This document shows positions 28,598 through 37,915 of a stretch of DNA of 43,310 bases, one piece after another. The notes beneath the pieces are model-generated. The model saw only the letters and a list, made by a program, of their open reading frames with translations, did no database searches and was not told the origin of the DNA. The translations under genes were made by a program, and so were the position numbers. Source of the stretch: Acidimicrobiaceae bacterium (lineage in GTDB: Bacteria; Actinomycetota; Acidimicrobiia; Acidimicrobiales; RAAP-2); assembly GCA_003162395.1 (NCBI GenBank), contig PMON01000016.1:378-43687 (forward strand), read 5' to 3'. How positions within the stretch are numbered: position 1 is the first letter of the stretch; every line of letters starts with the position of its first letter.

Positions 28598-29817
28598 CTG
28601 AGGTCCCTTCGCTCGGCCAGCCATGCGTGCGCGCGTCCCACCTCGAGTGCCGCCGCCCTCGTGGCAGGTCGCTCCAGCGCGGCGCGCACCACCCACGCCG
28701 GGATGCCGCGCGCCTCTGCATCCTTGTCGATGTCCCCGTCGGCGGCGGCCACGTCGACGTGGAGCACGCGCACGAGCAGCCGGCGCGTGTCGGCACTGAG
28801 TGCAGCGGTCGCCGCCGGCACGTGCGCCGAGCCGGTGGCGCTCAACAGCGACGCCATGGCGTCGACGTACCCGATCCTCGCGGGGGCGGCCGCGCGGGCC
28901 GCTCGCTCGACCGGACCAAACCGCCGGGACGCCGAGACGATCCAGGTGAGCACGGCGAGCAGCGCCAGCACGAGCGCCGCCTGCACCCACGTCGGCAGGG
29001 CCCGCAGGCCCGTCGAGATCGCCGCGGGGGCCATGTCCGCCGCGTCGAGGACCACCGGGCCGCCGAAGGGCTTGCCAAGGTTCCAGGCAAGCGCGGCGTC
29101 GTCGAGCGACGCAAGGTTGGCGTCGCGGAGCGGCAGGCTCGAGGCGACCCAGACGACGCCACCGTCGTCGGCTATGACCGTGCCATTCGCGCACACCACG
29201 TCGCGGCGCACGTCGCCCCCGGTCCGCAGCACCCCCACCCCGTCGTCGAGCGATCCCACGCCCTCGGTCAGTGCGCCGGAGACCGTGCGCACGACCGGGC
29301 CTGGCGCGACCGCCTCGAGCGCGGCCGAGCCACCAGGTCCGAGCGACGGTCCCGGCGCGCTCGGCGCGGCGCCGACGAAGACCACCTTGCCGCCCGAGGC
29401 CACGACCGAGCGGGCGACGGTCCGGTCCGACGCGGTCCAGCGCGCCGGGTCGATCACGACCAGCGTCGCTCCCGGCGGGATGCCGGCCGCGTCGAGGGGC
29501 TGGCTGTCCACGGTGACGGCGTCGCCCCGTTGGCTGAGGAGCGTCACGAACGCCGCAGTCCCTGCGGGTCCTGTCGCGTAGGGGCTGGACGGCACCCCGG
29601 GCACCGTTCGCTGCCCGACCACCGAGCCGTAGAAGCCCGAGATGTACTCGATCGCGAGGATCGCGACGACGGCGAGCAGGATCGCGCGCACGATCCACGG
29701 CAGCCGCGACCACACGGCGACCGGACCGCTCGATGCCAGCTGGTCGTTGCTCTCGGGCAACGAGCCCGGCACGTCGGCGACGTCGGGATCTCGAGGGCCG
29801 GCGTCGAGCATCGTCAC
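28594..29817 (-). CDS. DUF4350 domain membrane protein
   Basis: 407 residues from the GTG at 29817 (or 405 from ATG 29811). One membrane segment at about 40-60 (WIVRAILLAVVAILAIEYISGF). A DUF4350 domain covers about 75-225 (GTAAFVTLLSQRGDAVTVD, LVVIDPARWTASDR, GGKVVFVGAAPSAPG), resembling a glutamine-amidotransferase-like fold. A second membrane segment is at about 285-305 (WVQAALVLALLAVLTWIV), followed by a helical cytoplasmic tail. GTG 29817 is preferred because GTGA overlaps the upstream stop, the pattern used through this operon. Role unknown; the companion of MoxR and DUF58 in many actinobacteria. Confidence 0.82.
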   Translation of the reverse strand: MTMLDAGPRDPDVADVPGSLPESNDQLASSGPVAVWSRLPWIVRAILLAVVAILAIEYISGFYGSVVGQRTVPGVPSSPYATGPAGTAAFVTLLSQRGDAVTVDSQPLDAAGIPPGATLVVIDPARWTASDRTVARSVVASGGKVVFVGAAPSAPGPSLGPGGSAALEAVAPGPVVRTVSGALTEGVGSLDDGVGVLRTGGDVRRDVVCANGTVIADDGGVVWVASSLPLRDANLASLDDAALAWNLGKPFGGPVVLDAADMAPAAISTGLRALPTWVQAALVLALLAVLTWIVSASRRFGPVERAARAAAPARIGYVDAMASLLSATGSAHVPAATAALSADTRRLLVRVLHVDVAAADGDIDKDAEARGIPAWVVRAALERPATRAAALEVGRAHAWLAERRDLR

Positions 29818-30479
29818 GGCGCGACCACCGATCGGCGGGCCTCGTCGGCGACGCGCGGCCACGACGAGAAGGCGAGCTCGACGTCCTCGGCGGACGCGGG
29901 GACCCCGCCGTAGGCCACGAGCGAGTGCACCGAGGCGATCTCGTCGAACGTCGTCGAGGCGAGTCGGCTCGCGAGCGCGGTCGTCGTGAGCGACGCTCGT
30001 TCTGACAGCAGTCCCCGGGACTCGAGCCGTTCGAGGCCCGCCGCGAAGCGGAGCCGGAGCGCCGCGTCGAGGTCGCCGGCGCGCCGGGCCGCGGTCGCCT
30101 GCTCGAGGAGCCTCGCGGCGAGGGCCGTGTGGTGCTCGTGCGAGCCCGCCTCGGCTGATCGGGCAGTGGGGTTGGCGTGCTGGCGCCGCACGATGACGAG
30201 CGTGGCGGCGCCCGCGACCACGAGCGCTCCGACGATCGCGAGCACGAGCGACGACCAGCTGCCGAAGAGCGACCGCGCACCGGCATTCACCGGATGTGCG
30301 AGGAGTCGGTCGAACTGGTGGACCACCCACCCGACGGCCGACACGATCCAGTGGCCGACGTCAGTCGCGATCCGCTCGAAGAGGCCGGGCGGGTGCCGCG
30401 GCACGACGAAGGGCCGCGCGCCCAGGATCGCTCGCGCGGCGGCGCGTGCTGCGGCGGCTTCGCGCTCGCCTGGTGTCAT
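29814..30479 (-). CDS. DUF4129 domain membrane protein
   Basis: 221 residues. An amphipathic N-terminal part (1-45), one clear membrane segment at about 77-97 (SLVLAIVGALVVAGAATLVIV), and a C-terminal cytoplasmic DUF4129 domain at about 120-215. The domain includes ARLLEQATAARRAGDLDAALRLRF, GLERLESRGLL and TTTALASRLAS, the family's typical helices. Function is not established. It is the second gene of the operon, ending in a 4-nt overlap with the DUF4350 gene. Confidence 0.82.
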   Translation of the reverse strand: MTPGEREAAAARAAARAILGARPFVVPRHPPGLFERIATDVGHWIVSAVGWVVHQFDRLLAHPVNAGARSLFGSWSSLVLAIVGALVVAGAATLVIVRRQHANPTARSAEAGSHEHHTALAARLLEQATAARRAGDLDAALRLRFAAGLERLESRGLLSERASLTTTALASRLASTTFDEIASVHSLVAYGGVPASAEDVELAFSSWPRVADEARRSVVAP

Positions 30480-30496
30480 CGGCTAGCGCGCATCGA

Positions 30497-31588
30497 CTAC
30501 TGGGGCGGCGGGGGCCACGGCCCCTCGGGCGGGTCAGTCGTGCCGGGTGGGTCAGTCGTGCCGGGTGGGTCAGTCGTGCCGGGCCAGGTGCCCGGCGTGA
30601 CCGGGGGCGCCCAAGGGCTCTTCGGCTGTGGGAGGAAGTCGAAGGCGCCGCCGTCGCGCGACTGCCCCTCGGTGAGCAGCTCGAGGTCGAGCCCTTCCTT
30701 GCGCACACGCATGTCCACCGTGAGCACCGTCGCGATCGCGCACCTGAAGGGTGTGAAGAACAAGAGCGTCGCCATTCCTTCGAGCGAGCCGAGCACGAAG
30801 GCATGCGTCCCGATGTGGAGAGCAACCGCGCCGACGATCACCCCGAGGATCGCATTGACGATGAGCGTGATGATGAAGACGAGCACGGCGGCGAGCAGCA
30901 CGGTGCCGAACACCGACCACCACGTGCCTCGCACGAGCGCCCAGGACCGGCGCAGCGCGGTCATTCCTCTCATGCCCTCCATCATGAGCGAGGGCACTGC
31001 CAGGAGGTTGAGGACCGACCACCAGATCTCCGCGGCGAGCGCCGCGAACGAGAGCGGGATCAAGAGGAGCCCCAAGGCGGGAGAGGCGTGGACGAGGGCG
31101 ATCCCGACGAGCACCAGGGAACCCCACGCAAGGACGATCGGGCCGTCGATGAGCAGCACGATCCAGAGTTGCGACGGCACTCTCCGCAGCCCTGTCTGCA
31201 GCCCGCCGCGCCACGACGTTGGCCTGCCGAGGTAGGTATCGCCGAACAGCCCGTAGGCAATCGTCTTGGTGAGCGAGTTGAGCACGAAGCCCAGCACGAG
31301 CGAGAGCGCGAGCGCGCCGATCTCGGGTTCGAGCGCTGCCCAGTGGATCGTCTCGGTCCCGTCGGCATGTCGCACCACAAGCGCCGACGAGGACACGATC
31401 GTCGACGTCCGCCACCACTGGAAGAGGCCGTCGATCAGGGCGATCGGCACACCGACGACCAAGATCGCTGCCGCGAACTTGCGGAAGCTCACCCGATACA
31501 GCTTGATCGACGCGTCGAGCCGCTCGTTCACGCCGAGCGGCCACAGCATCGGAGTCCCGGGCTGGGTCACGACCACGATCCTGCGCAC
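30497..31588 (-). CDS. Multi-pass membrane protein with TTDPPG repeat tail
   Basis: 363 residues with about six hydrophobic segments between 38 and 290 (for example FAAAILVVGVPIALIDGLF, LWIVLLIDGPIVLAWGSLVLVG and VFGTVLLAAVLVFIITLIVNAILG). The layout, with RRSWALVRGTWWSVFG preceding the last pair, resembles the membrane domain seen in glycerophosphodiesterase-type and DUF7847 proteins, but no catalytic domain is present. The tail after about 320 is Pro/Thr/Gly-rich, with three TTDPPG units encoded by a perfect tandem DNA repeat. The GTG at 31588 has GGGAG upstream. It is first in the operon with DUF4129, DUF4350, MoxR and DUF58. Confidence 0.75.
   Translation of the reverse strand: MRRIVVVTQPGTPMLWPLGVNERLDASIKLYRVSFRKFAAAILVVGVPIALIDGLFQWWRTSTIVSSSALVVRHADGTETIHWAALEPEIGALALSLVLGFVLNSLTKTIAYGLFGDTYLGRPTSWRGGLQTGLRRVPSQLWIVLLIDGPIVLAWGSLVLVGIALVHASPALGLLLIPLSFAALAAEIWWSVLNLLAVPSLMMEGMRGMTALRRSWALVRGTWWSVFGTVLLAAVLVFIITLIVNAILGVIVGAVALHIGTHAFVLGSLEGMATLLFFTPFRCAIATVLTVDMRVRKEGLDLELLTEGQSRDGGAFDFLPQPKSPWAPPVTPGTWPGTTDPPGTTDPPGTTDPPEGPWPPPPQ
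30531..30584. repeat. Three-copy 18-bp tandem repeat
   Basis: GGGTCAGTCGTGCCGGGT at 30531-30548 and 30549-30566, and the same with a final C at 30567-30584. It encodes TTDPPG three times in the C-terminal tail of the membrane protein. Copies are identical at DNA level apart from the last base, which points to recent slippage. Confidence 0.9.
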
Positions 31589-31636
31589 CGGCGGTCTCCC
31601 TGGCGATTCGTCACGAGTCCCCCCCGGCTCGTCGCG

Positions 31637-31642
31637 AGGCTA
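31637..31642 (-). promoter_or_regulatory. Candidate -10 box of the membrane-protein/MoxR operon
   Basis: TAGCCT on the minus strand in a slightly AT-richer 99-base gap. It would give a leader of about 41 nt ending in GGGAG before the GTG at 31588. Confidence 0.35.
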
Positions 31643-31687
31643 ACAACCATTCGCAGAACCGCCCGGCGTGATCCGCGCAGACGCGCG

Positions 31688-32494
31688 TCAGCGCAGCACG
31701 AACTTATGGATCGCGTGGGCGAATCCGTCGTCGTCGTTCGACGACGTGACGCGCCGTGCGGCACGCTGCACCTCGCGGTCGGCGTTGCCCATGGCGATGC
31801 TGAGGCCGGCGTGGGCGAACATGAGGACGTCGTTGGGCATATCGCCGATCGTCGCGATCTGCTCGATCGGGACCGCGAGCGTCGAGGCGAGGTAGGTGAC
31901 GACCTCGCCCTTGTTCGCGTCCGGATGGGTGACGTCGAGGTAGTACGGCTGCGACGGCGTCGCAGAGACGCTGTCGGCGAACCGGTCGCGCATCGCGCCG
32001 GTGGCCCTCGCCACCGCGTCGTGGTCGTCGCTGACGCCGACGATCTTCGCGACGTCGTCGACGAGCCCGTCGAAGTCGGCCCGCACGATGGGCTCGAACT
32101 GGACCGTGCTCGTCTCGCGGGCGACGTGGGGACCGTCCTTGTCGAGCACGTACCACTCGATGCCCTGGTAGCACCACACGCTGAGGTCCTGGGCGCGAAG
32201 GGTGTCGATGATGGAGGGCACGATCGCCGTGGGGATGCTGCGCTCGCGAAGGACCGCCATCGACGGATCGACGAGCAGCCCGCCGTTGAAGCCGGCGATG
32301 GGGGTCGTCAGCGCGAGCGGCGTGACCAGCATCGCCATGCCCCTGGGCGGGCGACCGCTCGTGACCGCGAAGGCGACCCCCGCGGCTCCGAGCGCGGCGA
32401 CCGCGTCGATCGACGCGGGGGTGAGGGTCTTGTCGGACGTGACGAGCGTGCCGTCGACGTCGGAGAGCACGAGTCGGATCTGCCCCGCCGTCAC
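31688..32494 (-). CDS. HAD superfamily (Cof-type) hydrolase
   Basis: 268 residues. Motif I LVLSDVDGTLV with nucleophile Asp12 and Asp14, motif II FAVTSGRPP, and motif IV GDMPNDVLMFAHAGLSIAMGNA, with an alpha/beta cap of about 100 residues between, as in Cof-type phosphatases that act on sugar phosphates and similar compounds. Exact substrate cannot be read from the sequence. The GTG at 32494 overlaps the zwf stop by 4 nt (GTGA). It is the last gene of the pentose phosphate operon, so a sugar phosphate substrate is a reasonable guess. Confidence 0.88.
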   Translation of the reverse strand: MTAGQIRLVLSDVDGTLVTSDKTLTPASIDAVAALGAAGVAFAVTSGRPPRGMAMLVTPLALTTPIAGFNGGLLVDPSMAVLRERSIPTAIVPSIIDTLRAQDLSVWCYQGIEWYVLDKDGPHVARETSTVQFEPIVRADFDGLVDDVAKIVGVSDDHDAVARATGAMRDRFADSVSATPSQPYYLDVTHPDANKGEVVTYLASTLAVPIEQIATIGDMPNDVLMFAHAGLSIAMGNADREVQRAARRVTSSNDDDGFAHAIHKFVLR

Positions 32495-33936
32495 CTGGGC
32501 AGGTACCAGCGACTCGGCGCGACCAGCCGGTTGATCGACTCGGGCCCCCACGAGCCGCGCCAGTACGGCTCGACGGGCGGGGGCTGCTCGAGGAGCGGGG
32601 CGGCGACCTCCCAGAGCCGCTCGATGCCGTCGGACCGGGTGAACAGTGCCTGGTTGCCGTGCATCGCCTCCAAGATGAGGTGCTCGTAGGCCTCGAGGTC
32701 GTGGCCCGTGCTGTACGAGTCGTCGTAGCTGAACGTCATCTCGGCGTCGCGCAGGCGCATCTGTGGCCCGGGCTGCTTGGCGAGGAACTCGGTCGTGATC
32801 ATGCCGGGGTCCGCGAAGTCGATGACGAGGCGGTTGCCCTGCTGGGCGTGCACCTCGGCTTCGAGCGGGAAGATGCGCAACGTCGGCTCGCACAGCCCGA
32901 TCGTCACGACCTGACGGCTCTGCTCCAGGCACTTGCCCGTCCGCAGGAAGAACGGCACGCCCTTCCACCGCCAGTTGTCGACCTCGGCACGCAGCGCCAC
33001 GAACGTCTCGGTGCCGCTGTGGGGGTCAACGCCCTGCTCGGCGCGGTACCCGTCGTACTGGCCGCGGACGACGGCTTCTGGATCGATCGGCGCCATCGAC
33101 TCGAAGACCTTGACCATCTCGTCGCGAAGCGGCCTCGAGTTGAGCGACGTGGGGGGCTCCATGGCCACGATCCCCATGAGCTGGAAGAGGTGCGTGACGA
33201 CCATGTCGCGAAAGGCGCCGCACGGCTCGTAGAACGCGGCGCGGCCCTCGATCGAGATCGACTCGGGCACGTCGATCTGGACGTAGCTCACGTGGTCGCG
33301 GTTCCAGATCGGCTCGAAGAGGCCGTTCGCGAAGCGCAGCGCGAGGATGTTGTCGACCGACTCTTTGCCCAGAAAGTGGTCGATGCGGAAGATCTGGGCC
33401 TCTTCGAAGTGCTGGGCGATGATGGCGTTCAGCGCCTTGGCTGAGTTCAGGTCGTGCCCGAACGGCTTCTCGCAGATCACCCGCGCGTTCTCGTTCAGCC
33501 CCGACGCGCCGAGCGTCTCGATCATCGCGGGGAACGCCCCGGGCGGCACGGCGAGGTGGTGGAGCCGGCGCGGGCTTCCCCCGATCGCCTCGTCGGCAAG
33601 CTCAACGGCTGCCACGAGCCCCTTCGCGTCCCCGGGCTCGGCGATCGCGAAGCTGAGCGACTGGGCGAACTCGTCCCACTGCGCACCCTCGGGCTTCGTG
33701 CGGCCGAACTGGGTCACCGCGTCCTTGGCGTGATCGCGGAACGCCTCGTCGTCGATCGCGAAGGCCTTCGGCGACGAGCCGATGATCCGGAACCGCTCCG
33801 GGAGCAGCTCGGCGCAAAAGAGGTGGTAGAGACCCGGCAGGAGCTTGCGCCGCGCGAGGTCGCCGGTGGCGCCGAACAGCACGATCACGTGGTCGTCGGG
33901 TCGCGTGAGCCCGTGGATCGGCACCCGAACGTTCAC
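32491..33936 (-). CDS. zwf: Glucose-6-phosphate 1-dehydrogenase
   Basis: Oxidises glucose 6-phosphate to 6-phosphogluconolactone, making NADPH. 481 residues. FGATGDLARRKLLPGLY (GATGDLA at 22-28), EKPFG at 156-160, and the active-site signature RIDHFLGKE at 184-192. GVPFFLRTGKCL is also conserved. The GTG start overlaps the rpiA stop by 4 nt. Sixth gene of ppgK-pgi-gnd-pgl-rpiA-zwf-HAD. The opcA gene that follows zwf in many actinobacteria is absent here. Confidence 0.95.
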   Translation of the reverse strand: MNVRVPIHGLTRPDDHVIVLFGATGDLARRKLLPGLYHLFCAELLPERFRIIGSSPKAFAIDDEAFRDHAKDAVTQFGRTKPEGAQWDEFAQSLSFAIAEPGDAKGLVAAVELADEAIGGSPRRLHHLAVPPGAFPAMIETLGASGLNENARVICEKPFGHDLNSAKALNAIIAQHFEEAQIFRIDHFLGKESVDNILALRFANGLFEPIWNRDHVSYVQIDVPESISIEGRAAFYEPCGAFRDMVVTHLFQLMGIVAMEPPTSLNSRPLRDEMVKVFESMAPIDPEAVVRGQYDGYRAEQGVDPHSGTETFVALRAEVDNWRWKGVPFFLRTGKCLEQSRQVVTIGLCEPTLRIFPLEAEVHAQQGNRLVIDFADPGMITTEFLAKQPGPQMRLRDAEMTFSYDDSYSTGHDLEAYEHLILEAMHGNQALFTRSDGIERLWEVAAPLLEQPPPVEPYWRGSWGPESINRLVAPSRWYLPR

Positions 33937-34583
33937 GACGCTCCTCCCGGCGACACGCTCATCGTCGAGTCGCCGCGTCCGACGAGCACCCTAGTGACGG
34001 CGTCGGGAGGGACGAGTCCATGCTCGACGACGCCGGGCATGCCCGACAGGTACGTCGCGAGCGCACCTGGGTCGAGCAGCGTCCCCTGCCAGTCGGCGAG
34101 CACGCCCCCGTCGGGCGTTCGCGGCGCGTTGCGCAGCGTCGCGACGTCGAGGCGCCGCAGCGTGGCGCGCACACCGAAGGCGAGCAGCTCGAGCGGCACC
34201 GGTGCGGCCAGGGCGTCGACGAGCTTGCTCGAATCGACGATGACGATGAACGCGTCCGACGCCGCGATGACGACCTTCTCGCGGGTGTGCGCACCGCCGC
34301 CGCCCTTGATGAGCCACCCGTCCGGCGCGACCTGGTCCGCACCGTCGATGGCGAGGTCGAGGCGGTCCAGCTGCTCGAACGGCTCGACGAGGAGTCCCAG
34401 ACCGCGTGCGGCCTGCTCGGTGCGCGGCGAGGTCGCGACGTACACGGCGTCTGGTGCGCGACGCGCGAGGGTCGTCAGCAGGTGCGCGACGGTGGACCCG
34501 GTCCCAAGCCCGACGCGCATGCCGCCTTCGACGAGCTCGGCGGCGGCGTCAGCGGCGAGCTGCTTCTCGCGATCTGCGTCCAC
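33933..34583 (-). CDS. rpiA: Ribose-5-phosphate isomerase A
   Basis: Interconverts ribulose 5-phosphate and ribose 5-phosphate. 216 residues. GLGTGSTVAHLL at about 25-36, DLAIDGADQVAPDGWLIKGGGGAHTREKVV at about 75-104 with the conserved DGADQ and KGGGGA motifs, and VDSSKLVDAL. The GTG lies 1 base after the pgl stop, and the gene overlaps zwf by 4 nt. An RpiA, rather than the RpiB used by many actinobacteria, is slightly unusual. Confidence 0.93.
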   Translation of the reverse strand: MDADREKQLAADAAAELVEGGMRVGLGTGSTVAHLLTTLARRAPDAVYVATSPRTEQAARGLGLLVEPFEQLDRLDLAIDGADQVAPDGWLIKGGGGAHTREKVVIAASDAFIVIVDSSKLVDALAAPVPLELLAFGVRATLRRLDVATLRNAPRTPDGGVLADWQGTLLDPGALATYLSGMPGVVEHGLVPPDAVTRVLVGRGDSTMSVSPGGAS

Positions 34584-34584
34584 G

Positions 34585-35250
34585 TCAGCTCGACGCGGCA
34601 GCCGCGTCGGCCATGACCACCGATCGGGGCGCGCTGACGCTGCCCGCCGGGATCGACGCGTCGCCGCGCAGGAGGCGCGCGAGCGCGTCGCGCTTGTCCG
34701 CTCCCGCCACGAGCCACAGCAGCAGGTCCGCGCGCCCGAGCGCGGGGAACGTGAGCGTCATCCGCTGGTGGCCCTGGTACGGGCCGGTGATCGCCACGAG
34801 CTTGTCGCGGACCCCGAGGACTGGGTCGTCCGGCACGAGCGAGGCCGTGTGCCCGTCGGGACCGAGGCCCAGGTGCACGAGGTCGAAGCGGTCGGGAAGC
34901 TGCGCGGCGTACGCGTCGGCGGCCGCGTCGAGGTCTGCCTCGGTCACCGGCATCGCGACGATGCGCACCGGCAGCGTGCCGAGGCACTCGGTGAGCTGGG
35001 TGAGGTTGCGGTGCTCGTCGCCGTCCGGCGCGATCCGCTCGTCCACCTGAAAGACGCTGACGTGCTCCCAGTCGACGTCCATCGCTGCCAGCGCGCGGAA
35101 CGCCGACCACGGCGTGCTGCCGCCGCTGAGCGCGATCGCGCACTGCCCACGCTCGGCGATCGTCTCGGCGATCAACGAGGTGATGAACGCGCCCGCTGCG
35201 CGGGCCGTGGTCTCGGCGTCGGCGAACTCGCGCAGCTCGTGGTGGGTCAT
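34585..35250 (-). CDS. pgl: 6-phosphogluconolactonase
   Basis: Hydrolyses 6-phosphogluconolactone to 6-phosphogluconate. 221 residues of the DevB/SOL family. CAIALSGGSTPWSAFRAL, VFQVDERIAPDGDEHRNLTQL and DLVHLGLGPDGHTASLVPDDP are the family motifs, including the DER and GxGxDGHxAS elements. The ATG overlaps the gnd stop by 4 nt (ATGA). Confidence 0.94.
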   Translation of the reverse strand: MTHHELREFADAETTARAAGAFITSLIAETIAERGQCAIALSGGSTPWSAFRALAAMDVDWEHVSVFQVDERIAPDGDEHRNLTQLTECLGTLPVRIVAMPVTEADLDAAADAYAAQLPDRFDLVHLGLGPDGHTASLVPDDPVLGVRDKLVAITGPYQGHQRMTLTFPALGRADLLLWLVAGADKRDALARLLRGDASIPAGSVSAPRSVVMADAAAASS

Positions 35251-36278
35251 GCCGATCGCTCCGCGTGCCCGCCGAACGCGGCCCGCATCGCCGACAGGAT
35301 TCTCCCCGCGAAGGCGCCCTCGCCGCGCGAGTCGAATCGCGAGAACAGCGACGCGGTGATGACGGGTGCGGGGACGGTCTCGTCGATCGCCGCGAGGACC
35401 GTCCAGCGCCCCTCGCCCGAGTCCGACACGGACCCGGAGTACTCCTCGAGCTCGGGGGACTTCGCGAGCGCCTCGGCGGTCAGGTCGACGAGCCACGATC
35501 CCACGACCGAGCCGCGGCGCCAGACCTCCGCGATCTCGCCGATGTCGAGGGCGTACTGGTAGGCCCAGGGGTCGCGGAGCGGTGTCGTCTCCGCGTCCGC
35601 GGCACGCTCCTCTGTCCCGGCGTTCGCGTGCTTGAGGATGCTGAGACCTTCCGCGATCGACGCCATCATCCCGTACTCGATCCCGTTGTGGACCATCTTC
35701 ACGAAGTGCCCCGCGCCGCTCGGCCCGCAGTGCAGGTACCCGTCGGGTGCGGTCCCGCTCCGCGCCCGCCCCGGGGTGGCGGGGGCACTCGCCTCGCCCG
35801 GCGCGATCGACTTGAAGATCGGGTCGAGCCGATCGATGGCAGCTGTCGGGCCGCCGATCATGAGGCAGTACCCGCGATCGAGCCCCCACACACCGCCCGA
35901 GGTCCCGCAGTCGACGTAGTGCACGCCGACCTTCTCGAGCTGCGCGGCCCGGGAGATGTCGTCGCGGTAGTAGGAGTTGCCACCGTCGATGACGACGTCG
36001 TCCGGCTCGAGCAGCTTGACGAGCTCGTCGAGCGTCGACCCCGTCACCGCCGCGGGCAGCATCAGCCAGATCGCGCGGGGACGCTCGAGTGCAGCGACCA
36101 GCTCGGCGAGCGACGAGACGCCCTGGACGCCGCCCTCGTGCACAAGGGCTGAGACCGCGGCGGGGAACACGTCGTAGGCGACGCAGTGATGGCCGTCGCG
36201 GGTCACGCGCCGCACGAGGTTCGCGCCCATCCTCCCGAGGCCGATCATGCCGAGCTGCATGGGCGAGGTCGTGGTCAT
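35247..36278 (-). CDS. gnd: 6-phosphogluconate dehydrogenase, decarboxylating (short form)
   Basis: Oxidises and decarboxylates 6-phosphogluconate to ribulose 5-phosphate. 343 residues, the short form of the family rather than the long form of about 470. Rossmann loop [12 protein letters not shown] at 13-24; [42 protein letters not shown] with the catalytic Lys and the HNGIEY motif. The second strand ends with Asp36 (AYDVF) where NADP enzymes have Asn-Arg-Thr, which points to NAD+ as cofactor. The ATG overlaps the pgi stop by 4 nt. Confidence 0.93.
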   Translation of the reverse strand: MTTTSPMQLGMIGLGRMGANLVRRVTRDGHHCVAYDVFPAAVSALVHEGGVQGVSSLAELVAALERPRAIWLMLPAAVTGSTLDELVKLLEPDDVVIDGGNSYYRDDISRAAQLEKVGVHYVDCGTSGGVWGLDRGYCLMIGGPTAAIDRLDPIFKSIAPGEASAPATPGRARSGTAPDGYLHCGPSGAGHFVKMVHNGIEYGMMASIAEGLSILKHANAGTEERAADAETTPLRDPWAYQYALDIGEIAEVWRRGSVVGSWLVDLTAEALAKSPELEEYSGSVSDSGEGRWTVLAAIDETVPAPVITASLFSRFDSRGEGAFAGRILSAMRAAFGGHAERSA

Positions 36279-37915
36279 GGGGTGGTGCCCTCCTCGCGCA
36301 TCGAGCGATACCGCCGGATGAGCGCGTTCGTCGACGAGTCGTGCGACAGCTTCGGCTCCGTGGGCGACTCGAGCTCGGGAACGATCTCGGACGCGAGCTG
36401 CTTGCCGAGCTCGACACCCCACTGGTCGAACGAGTCGATCCCCCACACCGCGCCCTGGGTGAACACGCTGTGCTCGTAGAGCGCGACCAGCGCGCCGAGC
36501 GAGTGCGGCGTGAGCCGGTCGCACAACAAGACGTTGCTCGGGCGGTTGCCCTCCATGACGCGGTGCGGGACCACCTGTTCGGGCGTCCCGTTCGCGCGCA
36601 CCTCCTCGGCGGTGCGCCCGAACGCGAGCGCCTGGGCCTGGGCGAGCACGTTGGACGTGAGCAGGTCGTGGTGCTCCCCGAGCGGGTTCAGCCCGTTCGC
36701 GAAGGCGATGAAGTCGACCGGGACGGTCGTGGTCCCCTGGTGGAGCAGCTGGTAGAAGCTGTGCTGGCCGTTGGTGCCGGGCTCGCCCCAGTAGACCGCG
36801 CCCGTCGGGTAGTCGACCTGCTCGCCGCGAGCGGTGACGTGCTTGCCGTTCGACTCCATCGTCAGCTGCTGGAGGTACGCGGGGAACCGCTTCAGGTACT
36901 GGTCGTACGGCATGACCCCGAACGAGCGCACGCCGACGAACTGGACGTACCAGATCGAGAGCATCCCGAGCAGCACGGGCAGGTTCCGATCGAGCGGAGC
37001 CGTGGCGAAGTGCACGTCCATCTCGTGGAAGCCGTCGAGCATCTCGACGAACGCCGCAGGACCGATCGCGAGCATCGTGGACAGCCCGATCGCCGAGTCC
37101 ATCGAGTACCTGCCGCCCACCCAGTCCCAGAACTCGAACATGTTCTGCGTGTCGATACCGAACTGCGCGACCTTCTCGGCGTTCGTCGACACGGCGACGA
37201 AGTGCTTCGCGACGGCAGCCGGATCGCGAAGCGAGCCGAGCAGCCAGTCCCTGGCCGAGGACGCGTTGGTCAGCGTCTCGAGCGTCGAGAAGGTCTTCGA
37301 CGCCACGATGAACAACGTGGACGCGGGATCGAGGCCGCCCAGCGCCTCGACCAGGTCCGTGGCGTCGACGTTCGAGACGAACCGGAACGTGAGGTCGCGG
37401 CGGCTGTAGTGGCGCAGGGCCTCGTAGGCCATGACCGGCCCGAGGTCCGAGCCCCCGATGCCGATGTTGACGACCGCTCGGATCGGCTCGCCGGTGTGCC
37501 CGGTCCACGCCCCCGAGCGCACCCGGTCGCAGAACGACGCCATCCTGTCGAGCACCGTGTGGACCTCGGCCACGACGTCGGTCCCGTCGACCGTCAGGGC
37601 CGCGTCGCGCGGCAGGCGCAGCGCGGTGTGGAGCACGGCGCGATCCTCCGACACGTTGACGTGCTCGCCGCGGAGCATCGCGTCGCGAAGCTCTGGCACC
37701 ATCGACTCGCGCGCGAGGTCGACGAGCAACGACATCGTCTCGTCGGTCACGCGGTTCTTCGAGTAGTCAAGGAACCACCCTGCGGCATCGCCGACGAGTC
37801 GCTCGCCACGGCCGGGGTCTGCCGCGAAGAGCTCGCGGAGCGACGAGGAGGCGACGTCGTTGGCGTGGCGCTCCAAGAGCCGGAACGCCGGGCGCTGCCG
37901 GAGCGGCTCGGTCAC
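36275..37915 (-). CDS. pgi: Glucose-6-phosphate isomerase
   Basis: Interconverts glucose 6-phosphate and fructose 6-phosphate. 546 residues, the long form found in E. coli and eukaryotes. [31 protein letters not shown], the family signature region [36 protein letters not shown] with the catalytic His, and [14 protein letters not shown] near the C-terminus. The GTG at 37915 overlaps the ppgK stop by 4 nt (GTGA). Confidence 0.95.
   Translation of the reverse strand: MTEPLRQRPAFRLLERHANDVASSSLRELFAADPGRGERLVGDAAGWFLDYSKNRVTDETMSLLVDLARESMVPELRDAMLRGEHVNVSEDRAVLHTALRLPRDAALTVDGTDVVAEVHTVLDRMASFCDRVRSGAWTGHTGEPIRAVVNIGIGGSDLGPVMAYEALRHYSRRDLTFRFVSNVDATDLVEALGGLDPASTLFIVASKTFSTLETLTNASSARDWLLGSLRDPAAVAKHFVAVSTNAEKVAQFGIDTQNMFEFWDWVGGRYSMDSAIGLSTMLAIGPAAFVEMLDGFHEMDVHFATAPLDRNLPVLLGMLSIWYVQFVGVRSFGVMPYDQYLKRFPAYLQQLTMESNGKHVTARGEQVDYPTGAVYWGEPGTNGQHSFYQLLHQGTTTVPVDFIAFANGLNPLGEHHDLLTSNVLAQAQALAFGRTAEEVRANGTPEQVVPHRVMEGNRPSNVLLCDRLTPHSLGALVALYEHSVFTQGAVWGIDSFDQWGVELGKQLASEIVPELESPTEPKLSHDSSTNALIRRYRSMREEGTTP

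Noticed and set aside
25427-29581. Open frame of about 1,380 codons on the plus strand
   Set aside because: It runs antisense through DUF58, moxR and DUF4350, is extremely Arg/His/Gly-rich and has no domain-like segment. High GC leaves the complementary frame of real genes open.
30531-30584. Tandem repeats as a CRISPR array
   Set aside because: Units are 18 bp with no spacers and encode an in-frame TTDPPG tail.
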